Assembly (NCBI GenBank): GCA_947088865.1
Contig: CAMUHY010000003.1
Coordinates: forward strand, 62,001-126,000
Origin: an uncultured Eubacterium sp.
GTDB lineage: Bacteria > Bacillota > Clostridia > Lachnospirales > Lachnospiraceae
DNA: 64,000 nt
Reading direction: 5' to 3'
Below the pieces are notes generated by a model that saw only the letters and a program-made list of their open reading frames with translations, had not been told where the DNA came from and searched no databases. A program made the position numbers and the translations under genes. Positions 56,429 to 64,000 of the stretch are shown here, one piece after another (position 1 is the first letter of the stretch; each line of letters starts with the position of its first letter).

Positions 56429-56631
56429 AATAAAAACTCCTTAAAGTCCACCTTCTCAGTATCTATGATACCATAAAACTCATTTCTTTACAACTTATAT
56501 ATCTCCAAAACAATTTTTATAACTCAATAAAAATATCCTATTTAATACCCTAAAATCGTTTAAAATGAAATTTTACTCTTACAAAATATATTGGTTTTCA
56601 ACCTCTTCTGTTGATAATAGATTGGAAAAAG

Positions 56632-56667
56632 AAAACACTCATAAAGTAATACCCTATGAGTGTTTTT
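56632..56667. terminator. Terminator after the second Rpn gene
   Basis: Arms AAAACACTCATA/TATGAGTGTTTT with T-rich flanks on both strands. The loop carries AATACCC, a motif repeated in the hairpin at 57717-57744. Confidence 0.75.
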
Positions 56668-56727
56668 GGTTAACCACATATTCACTTTTATTATTTGTTA
56701 GACTATACTGCAAAAGTATCCATACCT

Positions 56728-57615
56728 TTATAACTCACTTGCCAGTTTCTCGACTACTTGTACTGGCAAATCAGAAAACTTAGCAATTCTATCTAATGAT
56801 AATTCTCCATCAATTAGCATACGCTTTGCTGTTTTAATATTGGCTTCGTATCCTCCCTCAAGTCTTGCCTCATGAATTTCACTCTCTAAATAAGAACGCA
56901 TAATCTCTTCATTATCATATAATACCATCATAATATCAACGACCTCCTTCTCCCTGCTTTCAAGATATTCCCTCAAAACATTTCTATCTTTACAAATTCT
57001 AATTGCCTCTAAAATGGATTTTTGTGTCCTTCCATACAAGGCTATTTGCTCATTACATACTTTTGTAAATAGTACATACTGGTTGATAATATCTCCTTCT
57101 TTTCCATCATATATCATTTTTACCTTGACATCTAAACAACATTCCTTTCCACCGAAAAATTCTTGTGACAATGAAATTTCAGATGGCTTTGTTTTTCTGT
57201 CTCCTGTATAAATCACATACAATTCAGGCATTGGTATTTGTACTTTTTTGCTTTTATATAAACTCTGCTTGGTACGCTCAAAATAATTGTGGTAAGTCTG
57301 TATCAGATACATTAATGCCCTGATAATGATATTTACAGTCCATGTAGACTGTGCCTCTACAAGAATCAGCAGCCTGTTTCCAACCATAAAGCCTAAATCA
57401 TTATAGATATTATCGGTCAATACATTTTCAATGGTAACATCAGTCAAATTATCTTCTGTGACCTCTTTATCTTCTGGATGGAGTGCCTGATACAACTGTA
57501 TCAAATACTTTTTATCTTGAAACAGGTTTGTGAAAACACTGTCTTTAATGGTACGCTTCATAATCGTTGTATCTTCTTTTTTCTGCTCTTTGTCTGATTT
57601 TTCCAATGTCTTCAC
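56728..57615 (-). CDS. Rpn-family PD-(D/E)XK nuclease / putative transposase
   Basis: The 295-residue protein has RTIKDSVFTNLFQDKKYLIQLYQALHP, the usual Rpn opening, and the nuclease residues NDLGFMVGN (Asp73) and LILVEAQSTWT (Glu87-x-Gln89). It continues with LYVIYTG and a helical end with the short linker ARLEGGYEA in place of GEAR repeats. Different from the Rpn protein at 10-11 kb. Start choice is open: GTG at 57615, TTG at 57606 (best spaced from GAGGAAGG) or ATG at 57561. Confidence 0.82.
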   Translation of the reverse strand: MKTLEKSDKEQKKEDTTIMKRTIKDSVFTNLFQDKKYLIQLYQALHPEDKEVTEDNLTDVTIENVLTDNIYNDLGFMVGNRLLILVEAQSTWTVNIIIRALMYLIQTYHNYFERTKQSLYKSKKVQIPMPELYVIYTGDRKTKPSEISLSQEFFGGKECCLDVKVKMIYDGKEGDIINQYVLFTKVCNEQIALYGRTQKSILEAIRICKDRNVLREYLESREKEVVDIMMVLYDNEEIMRSYLESEIHEARLEGGYEANIKTAKRMLIDGELSLDRIAKFSDLPVQVVEKLASEL

Positions 57616-57716
57616 CTTCCTCTAAATAAACTCTTCCATAATTATCTTACCATGAAATGCCCTGTTTTTCAATAGATTTCTCATAGCTTATCCTTCCTTC
57701 TCTATTTTATAAAACA

Positions 57717-57744
57717 GCACTTATAAGAATACCCCATGAGTGCT
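57717..57744 (-). terminator. Terminator after the serine hydrolase gene
   Basis: Arms AGCACT/AGTGCT with weaker outer pairing, followed on the minus strand by a short T run. Its loop sequence GAATACCCCATGAG is close to that of the hairpin at 56632-56667. Confidence 0.55.
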
Positions 57745-57814
57745 ATAAGATTATTTCTCTTAATCCAAATACAATATATCATTCTATCAACCCATTTTAT
57801 CACTTGTTATTTTT

Positions 57815-58951
57815 TCAAAAATGATTTTGGTACTCAATCACAATTTCATCTAACAACGTAATCAGTTCTCTGTGCCATTGTGTTGCTGTATTGTAAAGAC
57901 CATTTTCTGTAAGAATAACCATTACATATGGCTGTTCTCGCATTACAATTCCCGCATGGTTATAGCTGTTTGGCGTACATCCATACTTTTCTGCTACGGT
58001 ACAGGAAAGAATATCCCTTATAAATTCAATTGTATCAAAAGAATGTACACCATAAACACCTGTTTCACAATGAGTCAGACTGTCCCACAAATACTCTGCA
58101 CCTGTATCCTGTCCAAACTCTTTATAATAGGCTTCATATGCCTTCCCCAAATCGCTTGCAGTTATATAGGGATAGGCTCCATTTCCAAGCCTCAGACTTT
58201 CTGCTTCAAATGATGAAACAAAATCTCCATATTCATTCCTTCCAAAATAATCCACCAGCATACTATATGCAACATTATCACTATATCTTATAGAATAATC
58301 CAAAAGTTCTCCAATAGAAAACTCACTTCCTGCAGGTTCATATTGAATAATTCCAGAACCTCCCCTGTCGGCTGGAACATACCTTTGTGTATAGGTAATC
58401 CTTTCCTCATAAAGTTGAGAATTATTTAATGATATATATCTTGATACATAAAAAGCATATGGAAATTTAATAGAGCTTGCACAAAATATTTTGGATGTAT
58501 CATGATAGCTAAATACAGCTCCATTATTCAAATCCTTTATGTAAAAGGAGTAACTTTTTCCTGAATCTAACTTTAACTTTTGTAATCGTTGCAGTTTGTC
58601 CTGTGGTATTTGATAACTCGTATTTTCTATTACACAAAGGTCATCATCTAAAACAAGCTTGCTTGTGATTTCTTCATCAATATCAACAGCCTCTGTTAGT
58701 TCTATCGTAGAATCCTGTGTTGTTGTTTCCGTAGTCATTTCTGTTATTGTTTCTTTTGATTCAGATTCAGCCTCTTGCGTAGTACTTTCACTACTAGACT
58801 GTTGTTTTGCTGCATCTGTTTTAGTAGCCTCTATCTGGGCAGATATTGTTTCTTCTGCTTTTGGCTCACTCCTATATACCATAAAGCCTAAAAGGAAACC
58901 CAAAATCCCTCCTAATAAAAATAGCAGAATATATTGTACCTTCTTTTTCAT
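57815..58951 (-). CDS. Class-A beta-lactamase-like serine hydrolase, membrane anchored
   Basis: The 378-residue protein has an N-terminal membrane helix (LLFLLGGILGFLLGFMV) and a Ser/Thr/Glu-rich spacer to about residue 95. The beta-lactamase/transpeptidase-type domain follows with SxxK (Ser159 to Lys162 in CASSIKF), SDN (224-226) and a late NHAGIVMREQPYVMVIL, where the usual KTG reads HAG. Active-site serine and lysine are present, so it may hydrolyse beta-lactams or cut peptide cross-links, but the altered third motif makes antibiotic resistance unlikely. AAAGGAG precedes the ATG. Confidence 0.82.
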   Translation of the reverse strand: MKKKVQYILLFLLGGILGFLLGFMVYRSEPKAEETISAQIEATKTDAAKQQSSSESTTQEAESESKETITEMTTETTTQDSTIELTEAVDIDEEITSKLVLDDDLCVIENTSYQIPQDKLQRLQKLKLDSGKSYSFYIKDLNNGAVFSYHDTSKIFCASSIKFPYAFYVSRYISLNNSQLYEERITYTQRYVPADRGGSGIIQYEPAGSEFSIGELLDYSIRYSDNVAYSMLVDYFGRNEYGDFVSSFEAESLRLGNGAYPYITASDLGKAYEAYYKEFGQDTGAEYLWDSLTHCETGVYGVHSFDTIEFIRDILSCTVAEKYGCTPNSYNHAGIVMREQPYVMVILTENGLYNTATQWHRELITLLDEIVIEYQNHF

Positions 58952-59064
58952 CTCTTCTCCTTTGATTATTTCTATTCAAATCTTTTTTTACAAATGGCTA
59001 TCATATATTTTTATTGGATTTATTTATATTCTTCTTTTACATATAAATAGATTTTTCAGCATAA

Positions 59065-59097
59065 TTTTAGCACTCAAGTTTATATTGAGTGCTAAAA
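59065..59097 (-). terminator. Terminator-like hairpin after the surface protein gene
   Basis: Thirteen-bp arms TTTTAGCACTCAA/TTGAGTGCTAAAA with a 7-base loop. The inner arms equal those of the HrcA operator CIRCE, but the spacing is 11 instead of 9 bases. Confidence 0.6.
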
Positions 59098-59116
59098 TGC
59101 TATATGTAAATTATTC

Positions 59117-60532
59117 TTAACTGTTTTTTACAGTCTTAACTTTCTTACTAACAACTATCATACCTATTGCTGACACACCTGCTAATAAATACAATAACAT
59201 CATGGAATTATCACCTGTTGCTGGTGTTTCTTTGTTTGAAGTATTATCGCCTGTAACTGGTGATGTCTTATCCTCTATTGTGCCAAATGTTTCAGTATTA
59301 TTTGTACTATCTTGAATCTTTGGCTCTTCACTTGTAAGCAGATAGCTAGAACAATGGTCTTGTCTTACTGTTACATACCCCAAATCATCTACAACAATAC
59401 TTTGTACCTCAGCAAAAGTTTTATCTTCATTTAACAAATAATAATACAACGTCTTGCCTGAATACTGTGTCCCTGCATAAAAGCGGATACTTGCCTCTGC
59501 TGGCAGTTTACCTGAATAATTGTAATTAATCTGAGATACAAAATTACTGCTTGTCACATAAGATGGTAAATCTGTATTATAGGCAGAATTGATTGTTGTA
59601 CTAAAGTCATAGCTGTCTTTGCCCTCTACTGGCTTCATTGTACCTTTTGCAAATGCGAAAGTCATATCATTATTGGATTTAATCACTATATCTTTTGTCT
59701 TATTTTCCTCTAAAAGATTGCTAAAGATTTCTGATGATACAACAGGATTATCAGATGAGAGGTCTAAGGTATATGTATCAGATGGTTTGTTGTCATCTGG
59801 TTCATTAACATCTTCTAACTTTAATACTGTTGCAACTCCTTCAGGAAGAACCCAGAAATCCGTATAACCAAATGTCATCTCTTCTCTTTTTTCTGGATGA
59901 TACCAATAGTCAGCTGGACTCTTTCCATTTGTTATATAGCAAACTCGAATAATATAAACATCTTCAAGTGATATTTGATTATTTTTATCAGAATATGTCC
60001 AATAGTTTTGACCTATATGGTCATTGATTTGATTTTCTTTATCCCAGCTATTTTCTGTTTTATCAACATTAAAAAAACTCCCAGCATAATCATCATCTAT
60101 GCGTGGTTGGGCTCTCTGTCCTTTTTCTGTATAAGGTGCATATCCATAATGAGAATAAACTACTCCATTTTCATCTTGCTCTATTAATAACTTACCATTT
60201 TCATCCCTTGACAATTTTGGACAAAGAATATCAGCCTCATAAACATTTTCACGTTTATACATAGACTTTTCCCAATCTATGTAAGCCCAAGTATCTTCTG
60301 AACAAACCATTACTGTATTAGAACCAGAACTATATCCAAATGCTTCATTAATGACCTTTGCATCTTCATCAGCTATTTTCTTTTCTCCTATTTCATTTTC
60401 AATAGCCATCTCAATTGCTTGTTTCTCTGTTACTGTGCCTTCCTCCGCCTTTACAGCACCTACTGACGTAAACACTGTAATCACTGACAATACAATGCCT
60501 GCTACACTAGCAATTACATTTTTTCTTTTCAT
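59117..60532 (-). CDS. Secreted surface protein with a sortase-type C-terminal signal
   Basis: The 471-residue protein has a signal peptide (KRKNVIASVAGIVLSVITVF, cut after about AVKA at residue 30) and a large extracellular part with YxxD/W-rich segments. A Ser/Thr-rich end carries two TGD motifs (TSPVTGDN and TPATGDN at about 436-442), then a hydrophobic helix and a basic tail (SKKVKTVKN). This is a cell-wall sorting signal of a TPxTG type. The middle part is not recognised. Its promoter overlaps a candidate operator of the divergent XRE regulator. Confidence 0.8.
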   Translation of the reverse strand: MKRKNVIASVAGIVLSVITVFTSVGAVKAEEGTVTEKQAIEMAIENEIGEKKIADEDAKVINEAFGYSSGSNTVMVCSEDTWAYIDWEKSMYKRENVYEADILCPKLSRDENGKLLIEQDENGVVYSHYGYAPYTEKGQRAQPRIDDDYAGSFFNVDKTENSWDKENQINDHIGQNYWTYSDKNNQISLEDVYIIRVCYITNGKSPADYWYHPEKREEMTFGYTDFWVLPEGVATVLKLEDVNEPDDNKPSDTYTLDLSSDNPVVSSEIFSNLLEENKTKDIVIKSNNDMTFAFAKGTMKPVEGKDSYDFSTTINSAYNTDLPSYVTSSNFVSQINYNYSGKLPAEASIRFYAGTQYSGKTLYYYLLNEDKTFAEVQSIVVDDLGYVTVRQDHCSSYLLTSEEPKIQDSTNNTETFGTIEDKTSPVTGDNTSNKETPATGDNSMMLLYLLAGVSAIGMIVVSKKVKTVKNS

Positions 60533-60653
60533 AAGTTTATTATCTCCTTTAAAACTTTATATTATTAAAATACAAGTATATGCCCTATCTGATAGCGATG
60601 TTTTCACATACAAAACATTCTATCTTTCACCATTCTTATATTTCAATTTACAT

Positions 60654-60682
60654 ATTATACCGTATTAGCGTTAATTTTGCAA
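60654..60682 (-). promoter_or_regulatory. Promoter of the surface protein gene
   Basis: Minus-strand TTGCAA, a 17-base spacer and a perfect TATAAT (60654-60659). The spacer contains TTAACGCTAA, part of the candidate operator. Confidence 0.75.
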
Positions 60683-60749
60683 CTATTTTTAACGTTACAA
60701 TTCATCTATTTATAACGTCATATTACAACTAAAATAAATATAACGCATC
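60665..60749. promoter_or_regulatory. Candidate operator array between the surface gene and the XRE gene
   Basis: Four related motifs occur in 85 bases: TTAGCGTTAA (60665), TTAACGTTAC (60689), ATAACGTCAT (60712) and ATAACGCATC (60740), about 23-28 bases apart. The first lies between -35 and -10 of the surface gene promoter. Confidence 0.5.
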
Positions 60750-60767
60750 ACAGAAAGGAAAGTGTAT

Positions 60768-61097
60768 ATGGAACTAAATAAGTTACTCACAAAAATTCAA
60801 CAATTATTGGATGAAAGGAACTGGTCTCTTTATAAATTATCAAAGGAATCACATATACCCTACTCATCCTTAAACTCACTTTTTCTTAAAAATAACCAGC
60901 CTACGGTGGTAACTCTTGAAAAGATATGCTGCGGTTTTCATATTACCCTGTCAGAATTCTTTTCAGATAATACCCCATATAGAAATGAAACACCTATTAT
61001 TACTGAAGAAGAACAAAAAATACTGGATAGTTTTCGTAGCCTCAGTAATAAGGATAAACAAAAATACTTGGAAATCATAACAATACTACAAAAATAA
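60768..61097 (+). CDS. XRE-family transcriptional regulator
   Basis: The only confident larger plus-strand gene in the window. The 109-residue protein starts MELNKLLTKIQQLLDERNWS behind AAAGGAA. It has an XRE helix-turn-helix (SLYKLSKESHIPYSSLNSLFLKNNQPTVVTLEKICCGFHITLSEFF) followed by a short helical dimerisation tail (EEEQKILDSFRSLSNKDKQKYLEII). It probably represses itself and the divergent surface gene through the motifs in between. Confidence 0.9.
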   Translation: MELNKLLTKIQQLLDERNWSLYKLSKESHIPYSSLNSLFLKNNQPTVVTLEKICCGFHITLSEFFSDNTPYRNETPIITEEEQKILDSFRSLSNKDKQKYLEIITILQK

Positions 61098-61130
61098 GAG
61101 CCTTGCCAGCCAGCAAGACTCTTATTTTTT
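61091..61130. terminator. Bidirectional terminator between convergent genes
   Basis: Arms AATAAGAGCCTTGC/GCAAGACTCTTATT with six Ts on the plus side and As/Ts on the other. It serves the XRE gene and the convergent gene at 61129. Confidence 0.85.
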
Positions 61131-61644
61131 ATATCTCTGTTTCATTGTTTGATTTTTCAATCTCATATTTCAACTGAATCAAGAATTCCTCTATTTTATA
61201 TGACACATCCTCAATCACTGTATCCCCTTCCAGTTCCAATGGGTCAAGGTACTTTTTAGGCTGACATGAATAACAAAATTTACATGGCACAGAACACATT
61301 GACAAAAAAATCCCCAATGGATGCGTATTAACAATATAATTACCTGTCACTGGTTCCCTCTTTGCCTGTTCCATATCCTGCAGTAATTTTAGCCCACTAG
61401 CAACTGTAAAGCGATATCCCATCACAGTTATGTATGTCTTGGCATATGAGATACTCAATAAATCCTCTATCTCCATATACCTTTTCAGAGCATCCGATAC
61501 CTCTTTGTAATGCCTGCGAATTTGGTCGCTTAAATAGGAAGTATCCTGACTCTCATCTGCCTCAAGAATAAACCCTTGCTCCGTTTCCAAAAAATACTTA
61601 GCTTTTATAAGCTCCTGCTCCTTAAATAAATCCACTACTTTCAA
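61129..61644 (-). CDS. Hypothetical protein (171 aa) with a four-cysteine motif
   Basis: Not recognised. It starts with TTG at 61644 behind AAAGGAG; the start overlaps the stop of the upstream gene as TTGA. A charged helical N-terminal half (IRRHYKEVSDALKRYMEIEDL) is followed by SMCSVPCKFCYSCQPKK with four cysteines (C-x4-C-x2-C-x2-C) that could bind zinc or an iron-sulfur cluster, then an acidic helix. Probably an accessory-element protein. Confidence 0.6.
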   Translation of the reverse strand: MKVVDLFKEQELIKAKYFLETEQGFILEADESQDTSYLSDQIRRHYKEVSDALKRYMEIEDLLSISYAKTYITVMGYRFTVASGLKLLQDMEQAKREPVTGNYIVNTHPLGIFLSMCSVPCKFCYSCQPKKYLDPLELEGDTVIEDVSYKIEEFLIQLKYEIEKSNNETEI

Positions 61645-61874
61645 TTTTTGTCTCCTTTCAAAATTTCAATGCCAAAATCTTTCTCAATTTTTGCTATCTT
61701 CCCCATCACTCTTATAATTTTCTCATCCCCTAATAATTTGCCTTTCGCCAATACCTTCTTGTAATCATCACCATAAAAGGCAATAATCAGCTCCCTAAAA
61801 TCATCCTCAATACTATGCTGCAAACGAGTCAATGGATTCATATTTGCGGATTTTACAACATCCATTAAAGCCAT
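61641..61874 (-). CDS. Hypothetical protein (77 aa), first of a coupled pair
   Basis: Starts MALMDVVKSANMNPLTRLQH about ten bases behind AAAGGAG. It is helical and highly charged (DDFRELIIAFYGDDYKKVLAKGKLLGDEKI). Not recognised. It overlaps the next gene by four bases. Confidence 0.6.
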   Translation of the reverse strand: MALMDVVKSANMNPLTRLQHSIEDDFRELIIAFYGDDYKKVLAKGKLLGDEKIIRVMGKIAKIEKDFGIEILKGDKN

Positions 61875-61883
61875 AACATACAA

Positions 61884-63047
61884 ACTCCTTTCTATAAAGT
61901 GCTTTGTATGTTAACTCTAATTCCTGCTAAAATCAACAATGTCTTGAAGAAATTTAAAAATTTACCATTCAACACTTACAACCCTTGCAGTTATGGTGCC
62001 TATCTTGCAGTTTTCACATAAACCAATATACATTATCTCTAAAAATCTGTAAATTCAAGCACTTTGTCATTCCTCTCAAGAGAACTTGCTCTGACGAAAA
62101 TTATCTTATTCATTTCTGAAAAATACATACCCCATTGATTATAAAAAGACCAGTTCTAACCCCTTTTATAGCAATATCAAGAAAAAACTCAGCAATCTAT
62201 ATGGATAAAAAAACAGAAGGCTCTCTATACTTTTAAAAGAACCTCATGTTTATATATAAAATATCTATTTTTTACTGTAAATATCCATTTCACCTGCTAT
62301 CATATTGAATACCTTTACTTCTCATATTTTAAATCTTATCTCTTATTCAATCTTTCTACAATATTTCTTTATTAAAAATTATACATTCCCTAACACATAA
62401 AATATTTTTCTTACTAGATAATTCAACAATGTATCCTGATATAAGGTAATTTTACCATTTTTTTTACTATTAAGTTTATTAATGTGTGTCTAAACACAAC
62501 TATTCCCGTTATAGTGTGTATTTGTGTATACTATGGTGGTTTTAAGAAATCCTGGACTAAAAGGCTTTCTGAGATATCATATTTATTACGAAATAGATTG
62601 CACTATACTACCTATTATTATCTATCTCTTTTGTATCTTTCCATTCCTTCAGCATAAAGGCAGAATCTACTTACCCCTATAAAGCCTTTGCTTTGGCTTT
62701 AAAAAACATTCCCAGACAAACACCAGCAATAAAAACAAGGCAAAATACGCCAATTTAAAAGCCATCATAATATACCAAAAAGTATAAGCCTTTTTTAGCC
62801 CGTTTCACCCGCTTTTTGCAAGAGTGGCACTAGTACCAACAACACATTTTTAAGCCGAAAAATGGCACAATTAGGCAGATATATGAGGGGATTTATCCAC
62901 AAGAAGAACAAAGCCGAAATCGTACCCCATTTTTAACCGACTTCTTGGATACTTTTACGACTTATTATTTAAAAAAATATACTCCCTTCTAAGCGGCAAG
63001 CTCTTATTATCTTGCCTGCTTAAAAGAGAGCATATATTAGGTCTTTT
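61884..63047. other. Gene-free AT-rich region of about 1.2 kb
   Basis: No credible frame on either strand. It has a perfect DnaA-box-like TTATCCACA near 62904, an A/T-rich stretch at 62200-62520 with small palindromes (GGTAATTTTACC, GTGTCTAAACAC), and a hairpin AAGCAGGCAAG/CTTGCCGCTT at 62990-63022 that may end the DUF4314 transcript. Whether it contains an origin cannot be said. Confidence 0.45.
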
Positions 63048-63275
63048 TTATTCAGTTATCACTTCAAACTTATCTTTTCCAATAATGACTGCTATAGAAC
63101 CGCCACTCGCCCATGAACCATGAATCTGACCAGCATCATCTATAAAATCCACTATAAAAATATCTCCTTCTTCTTTCGGTGTAAATTCATCCTCAATCGG
63201 CTCTGTAAGCCTTAGTTTTGTTCCATGTGGATACCTCATTCTATAATAAGTGGCTTTATTGATTATCGGACTCAA
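63048..63275 (-). CDS. DUF4314 family protein
   Basis: The 75-residue protein matches the DUF4314 pattern MRYPHGTKLRLTEPIEDEF, then GDIFIVDFIDDAGQIHGSWASGGS and IIGKDKFEVI, a small SH3-like fold found on integrative elements of Firmicutes. It begins with TTG at 63275, nine bases behind GGAGG. Function unknown. Confidence 0.78.
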   Translation of the reverse strand: MSPIINKATYYRMRYPHGTKLRLTEPIEDEFTPKEEGDIFIVDFIDDAGQIHGSWASGGSIAVIIGKDKFEVITE

Positions 63276-63327
63276 TTTTCACCGCCTCCAGTCTTTTATA
63301 TAAATATTGAGCTTTTTCCCTCGCCAT
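63256..63327 (-). CDS. Possible 23-residue peptide overlapping DUF4314
   Basis: A short frame from the ATG at 63327 reads MAREKAQYLYKRLEAVKIES and ends inside the DUF4314 gene. It is helical and charged like many element-borne leader peptides, but has no clear ribosome binding site. It may only serve to couple translation. Confidence 0.3.
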   Translation of the reverse strand: MAREKAQYLYKRLEAVKIESDNQ

Positions 63328-63354
63328 CTCATGAATACCCCATGAATCTTTAAA

Positions 63355-63756
63355 TTATTCATACTCTGGCAAATCCTCTTCATTCCTTACCAATACATTC
63401 CTACCAAGAACAGCCTTAACTGCAGGCAGTCTCTCAAGAATCACTGGAATATCGCTTTCAAGAATACTTGTAAAATCACCCTCATTGTCAAATCGACAGG
63501 CTAAAACATTTCCCACTAAAATATCAAGAATATTTCCATCTTTTCCTAACCATACACGATTGAGTGGCAAACTATCCAGCTTGCCCTCATCGTTTAAAAC
63601 AAGGTCAATCTCATCTGTAAGACCTACCACCTGTATATGTCCATCTACAAATGTTTGCTTTGCCTCAAGGGAATTTTCCATCTCCTCAATCCTGCCTTTA
63701 TAGACCTTTCCATCCTCACACCGCATGGCAAATATCTTTATTCTCTTTTCTTTCAT
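63355..63756 (-). CDS. DUF3846 family protein
   Basis: The 133-residue protein has the DUF3846 core FVDGHIQVVGLTDEIDLVLNDEGKLDSLPLNRVW, then DILVGNVLACRFDNEGDFTSI. Such proteins are found with antirestriction and relaxase genes on conjugative elements and plasmids. Start at 63756 behind GGAGG. It is probably in one operon with the partial gene to the right and DUF4314. Confidence 0.78.
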   Translation of the reverse strand: MKEKRIKIFAMRCEDGKVYKGRIEEMENSLEAKQTFVDGHIQVVGLTDEIDLVLNDEGKLDSLPLNRVWLGKDGNILDILVGNVLACRFDNEGDFTSILESDIPVILERLPAVKAVLGRNVLVRNEEDLPEYE

Positions 63757-63774
63757 CTGAAGCCTCCACAAACC

Positions 63775-64000
63775 TTAAACCAAGAAAATCTTACCATATT
63801 CCTTCTCGATTTCCTCTTTTGTCATGCCTTCCAGTATCTCCCATGAATAAGAAAACGGTTCTTCCTCAATCTCTTCTTCCTGCTCTGCTCCATACAAATG
63901 GGCGTTATCCTCCGCCAACTCATACCCCAAAGCATTTAAGTAATCCTCATCAATACTCTCGACTTCATATACATCATCTTGTTTCTCGCCAACATGGTTG
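63775..64000 (-). CDS. C-terminal end of an acidic accessory-element protein
   Basis: An open frame enters from the right edge and ends at TAA (63775-63777) after 74 visible residues. It is acidic (YEVESIDEDYLNALGYELAE and AEQEEEIEEEPFSYSWE) and ends EEIEKEYGKIFLV. Its start is outside the window, so no family can be named. It lies 18 bases upstream of the DUF3846 start and is co-directional. Confidence 0.55.
   Translation of the reverse strand, partial: NHVGEKQDDVYEVESIDEDYLNALGYELAEDNAHLYGAEQEEEIEEEPFSYSWEILEGMTKEEIEKEYGKIFLV

Noticed and set aside
56565-56783. 72-codon plus-strand frame
   Set aside because: It runs through the terminator hairpin at 56632-56667 and into the antisense of the Rpn gene, with no ribosome binding site.
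59067-59095. CIRCE heat-shock operator (TTAGCACTC/GAGTGCTAA)
   Set aside because: The arms match exactly but the spacer is 11 bases rather than 9, the site is over 100 bases before the next gene, and it sits where the surface-gene terminator is expected.
62890-62920. Replication origin from a perfect TTATCCACA box
   Set aside because: One isolated 9-mer is expected by chance in a window of this size; no box cluster or rep gene accompanies it.

Overview
The window reads as a chromosomal stretch of a low-GC Gram-positive anaerobe of the Clostridia, most like Lachnospiraceae. This rests on PolC-type DNA polymerase III, the order pyrH-frr-uppS-cdsA-dxr-rseP-ispG-polC, a T-box ahead of valS, an FMN riboswitch ahead of a RibU-like ECF protein, AGGAGG-type ribosome binding sites and very AT-rich spacers. 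Almost every gene lies on the minus strand. No rRNA, tRNA or CRISPR array was seen.

Layout. (1) 1-13.8 kb, housekeeping: the start of a complex-I-like antiporter subunit, a HAD hydrolase, a PrsA/SurA-like membrane protein, glutamine-dependent NAD synthetase, a lipoprotein, FMN riboswitch plus ribU, a PAS protein, T-box plus valS, an Rpn-type nuclease with GEAR repeats, a polysaccharide deacetylase, and a sodium:solute symporter with a 39-residue partner and an ATP-grasp enzyme. (2) 15.1-28.9 kb, one 13-gene surface-glycan operon ending in a strong terminator: four glycosyltransferases, Wzx flippase, EpsG/Wzy-like polymerase, three acyl/acetyltransferases, two DegT-type proteins, an ATP-grasp ligase and a QueC-like PP-loop protein. 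A DUF368 (PopT-type) undecaprenyl-phosphate translocase lies just upstream. (3) 30-46.5 kb, core: polC, the isoprenoid/phospholipid/translation operon, bactofilin, deoB and a chemoreceptor, with a possible small RNA at 30.15 kb. (4) 46.5-64 kb, accessory: a type I toxin-antitoxin locus, an IS200/IS605-like end remnant, a SIR2-domain defence-type gene, a frameshifted gene, a tyrosine recombinase, a long 21-bp tandem array, a RelA/SpoT-like synthetase split exactly at a U_UUA_AAA slippery heptamer, a retropepsin-like protein, a second Rpn nuclease, a class-A-like serine hydrolase, a sortase-type surface protein opposite an XRE regulator, and small DUF4314/DUF3846 proteins typical of integrative elements.

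How it works together. Regions 1-3 link precursor supply (UppS, CdsA, Dxr, IspG), carrier-lipid recycling (DUF368 protein) and glycan assembly and export. The right-hand 17 kb looks like an integrated or decaying mobile element carrying immunity and toxin functions. The strongest candidates for new biology are the split alarmone synthetase with its downstream small protein, the 21-bp array beside it, the SIR2 gene, and the ATP-grasp/PP-loop/DegT submodule of the glycan operon. All functions are inferred from sequence alone.
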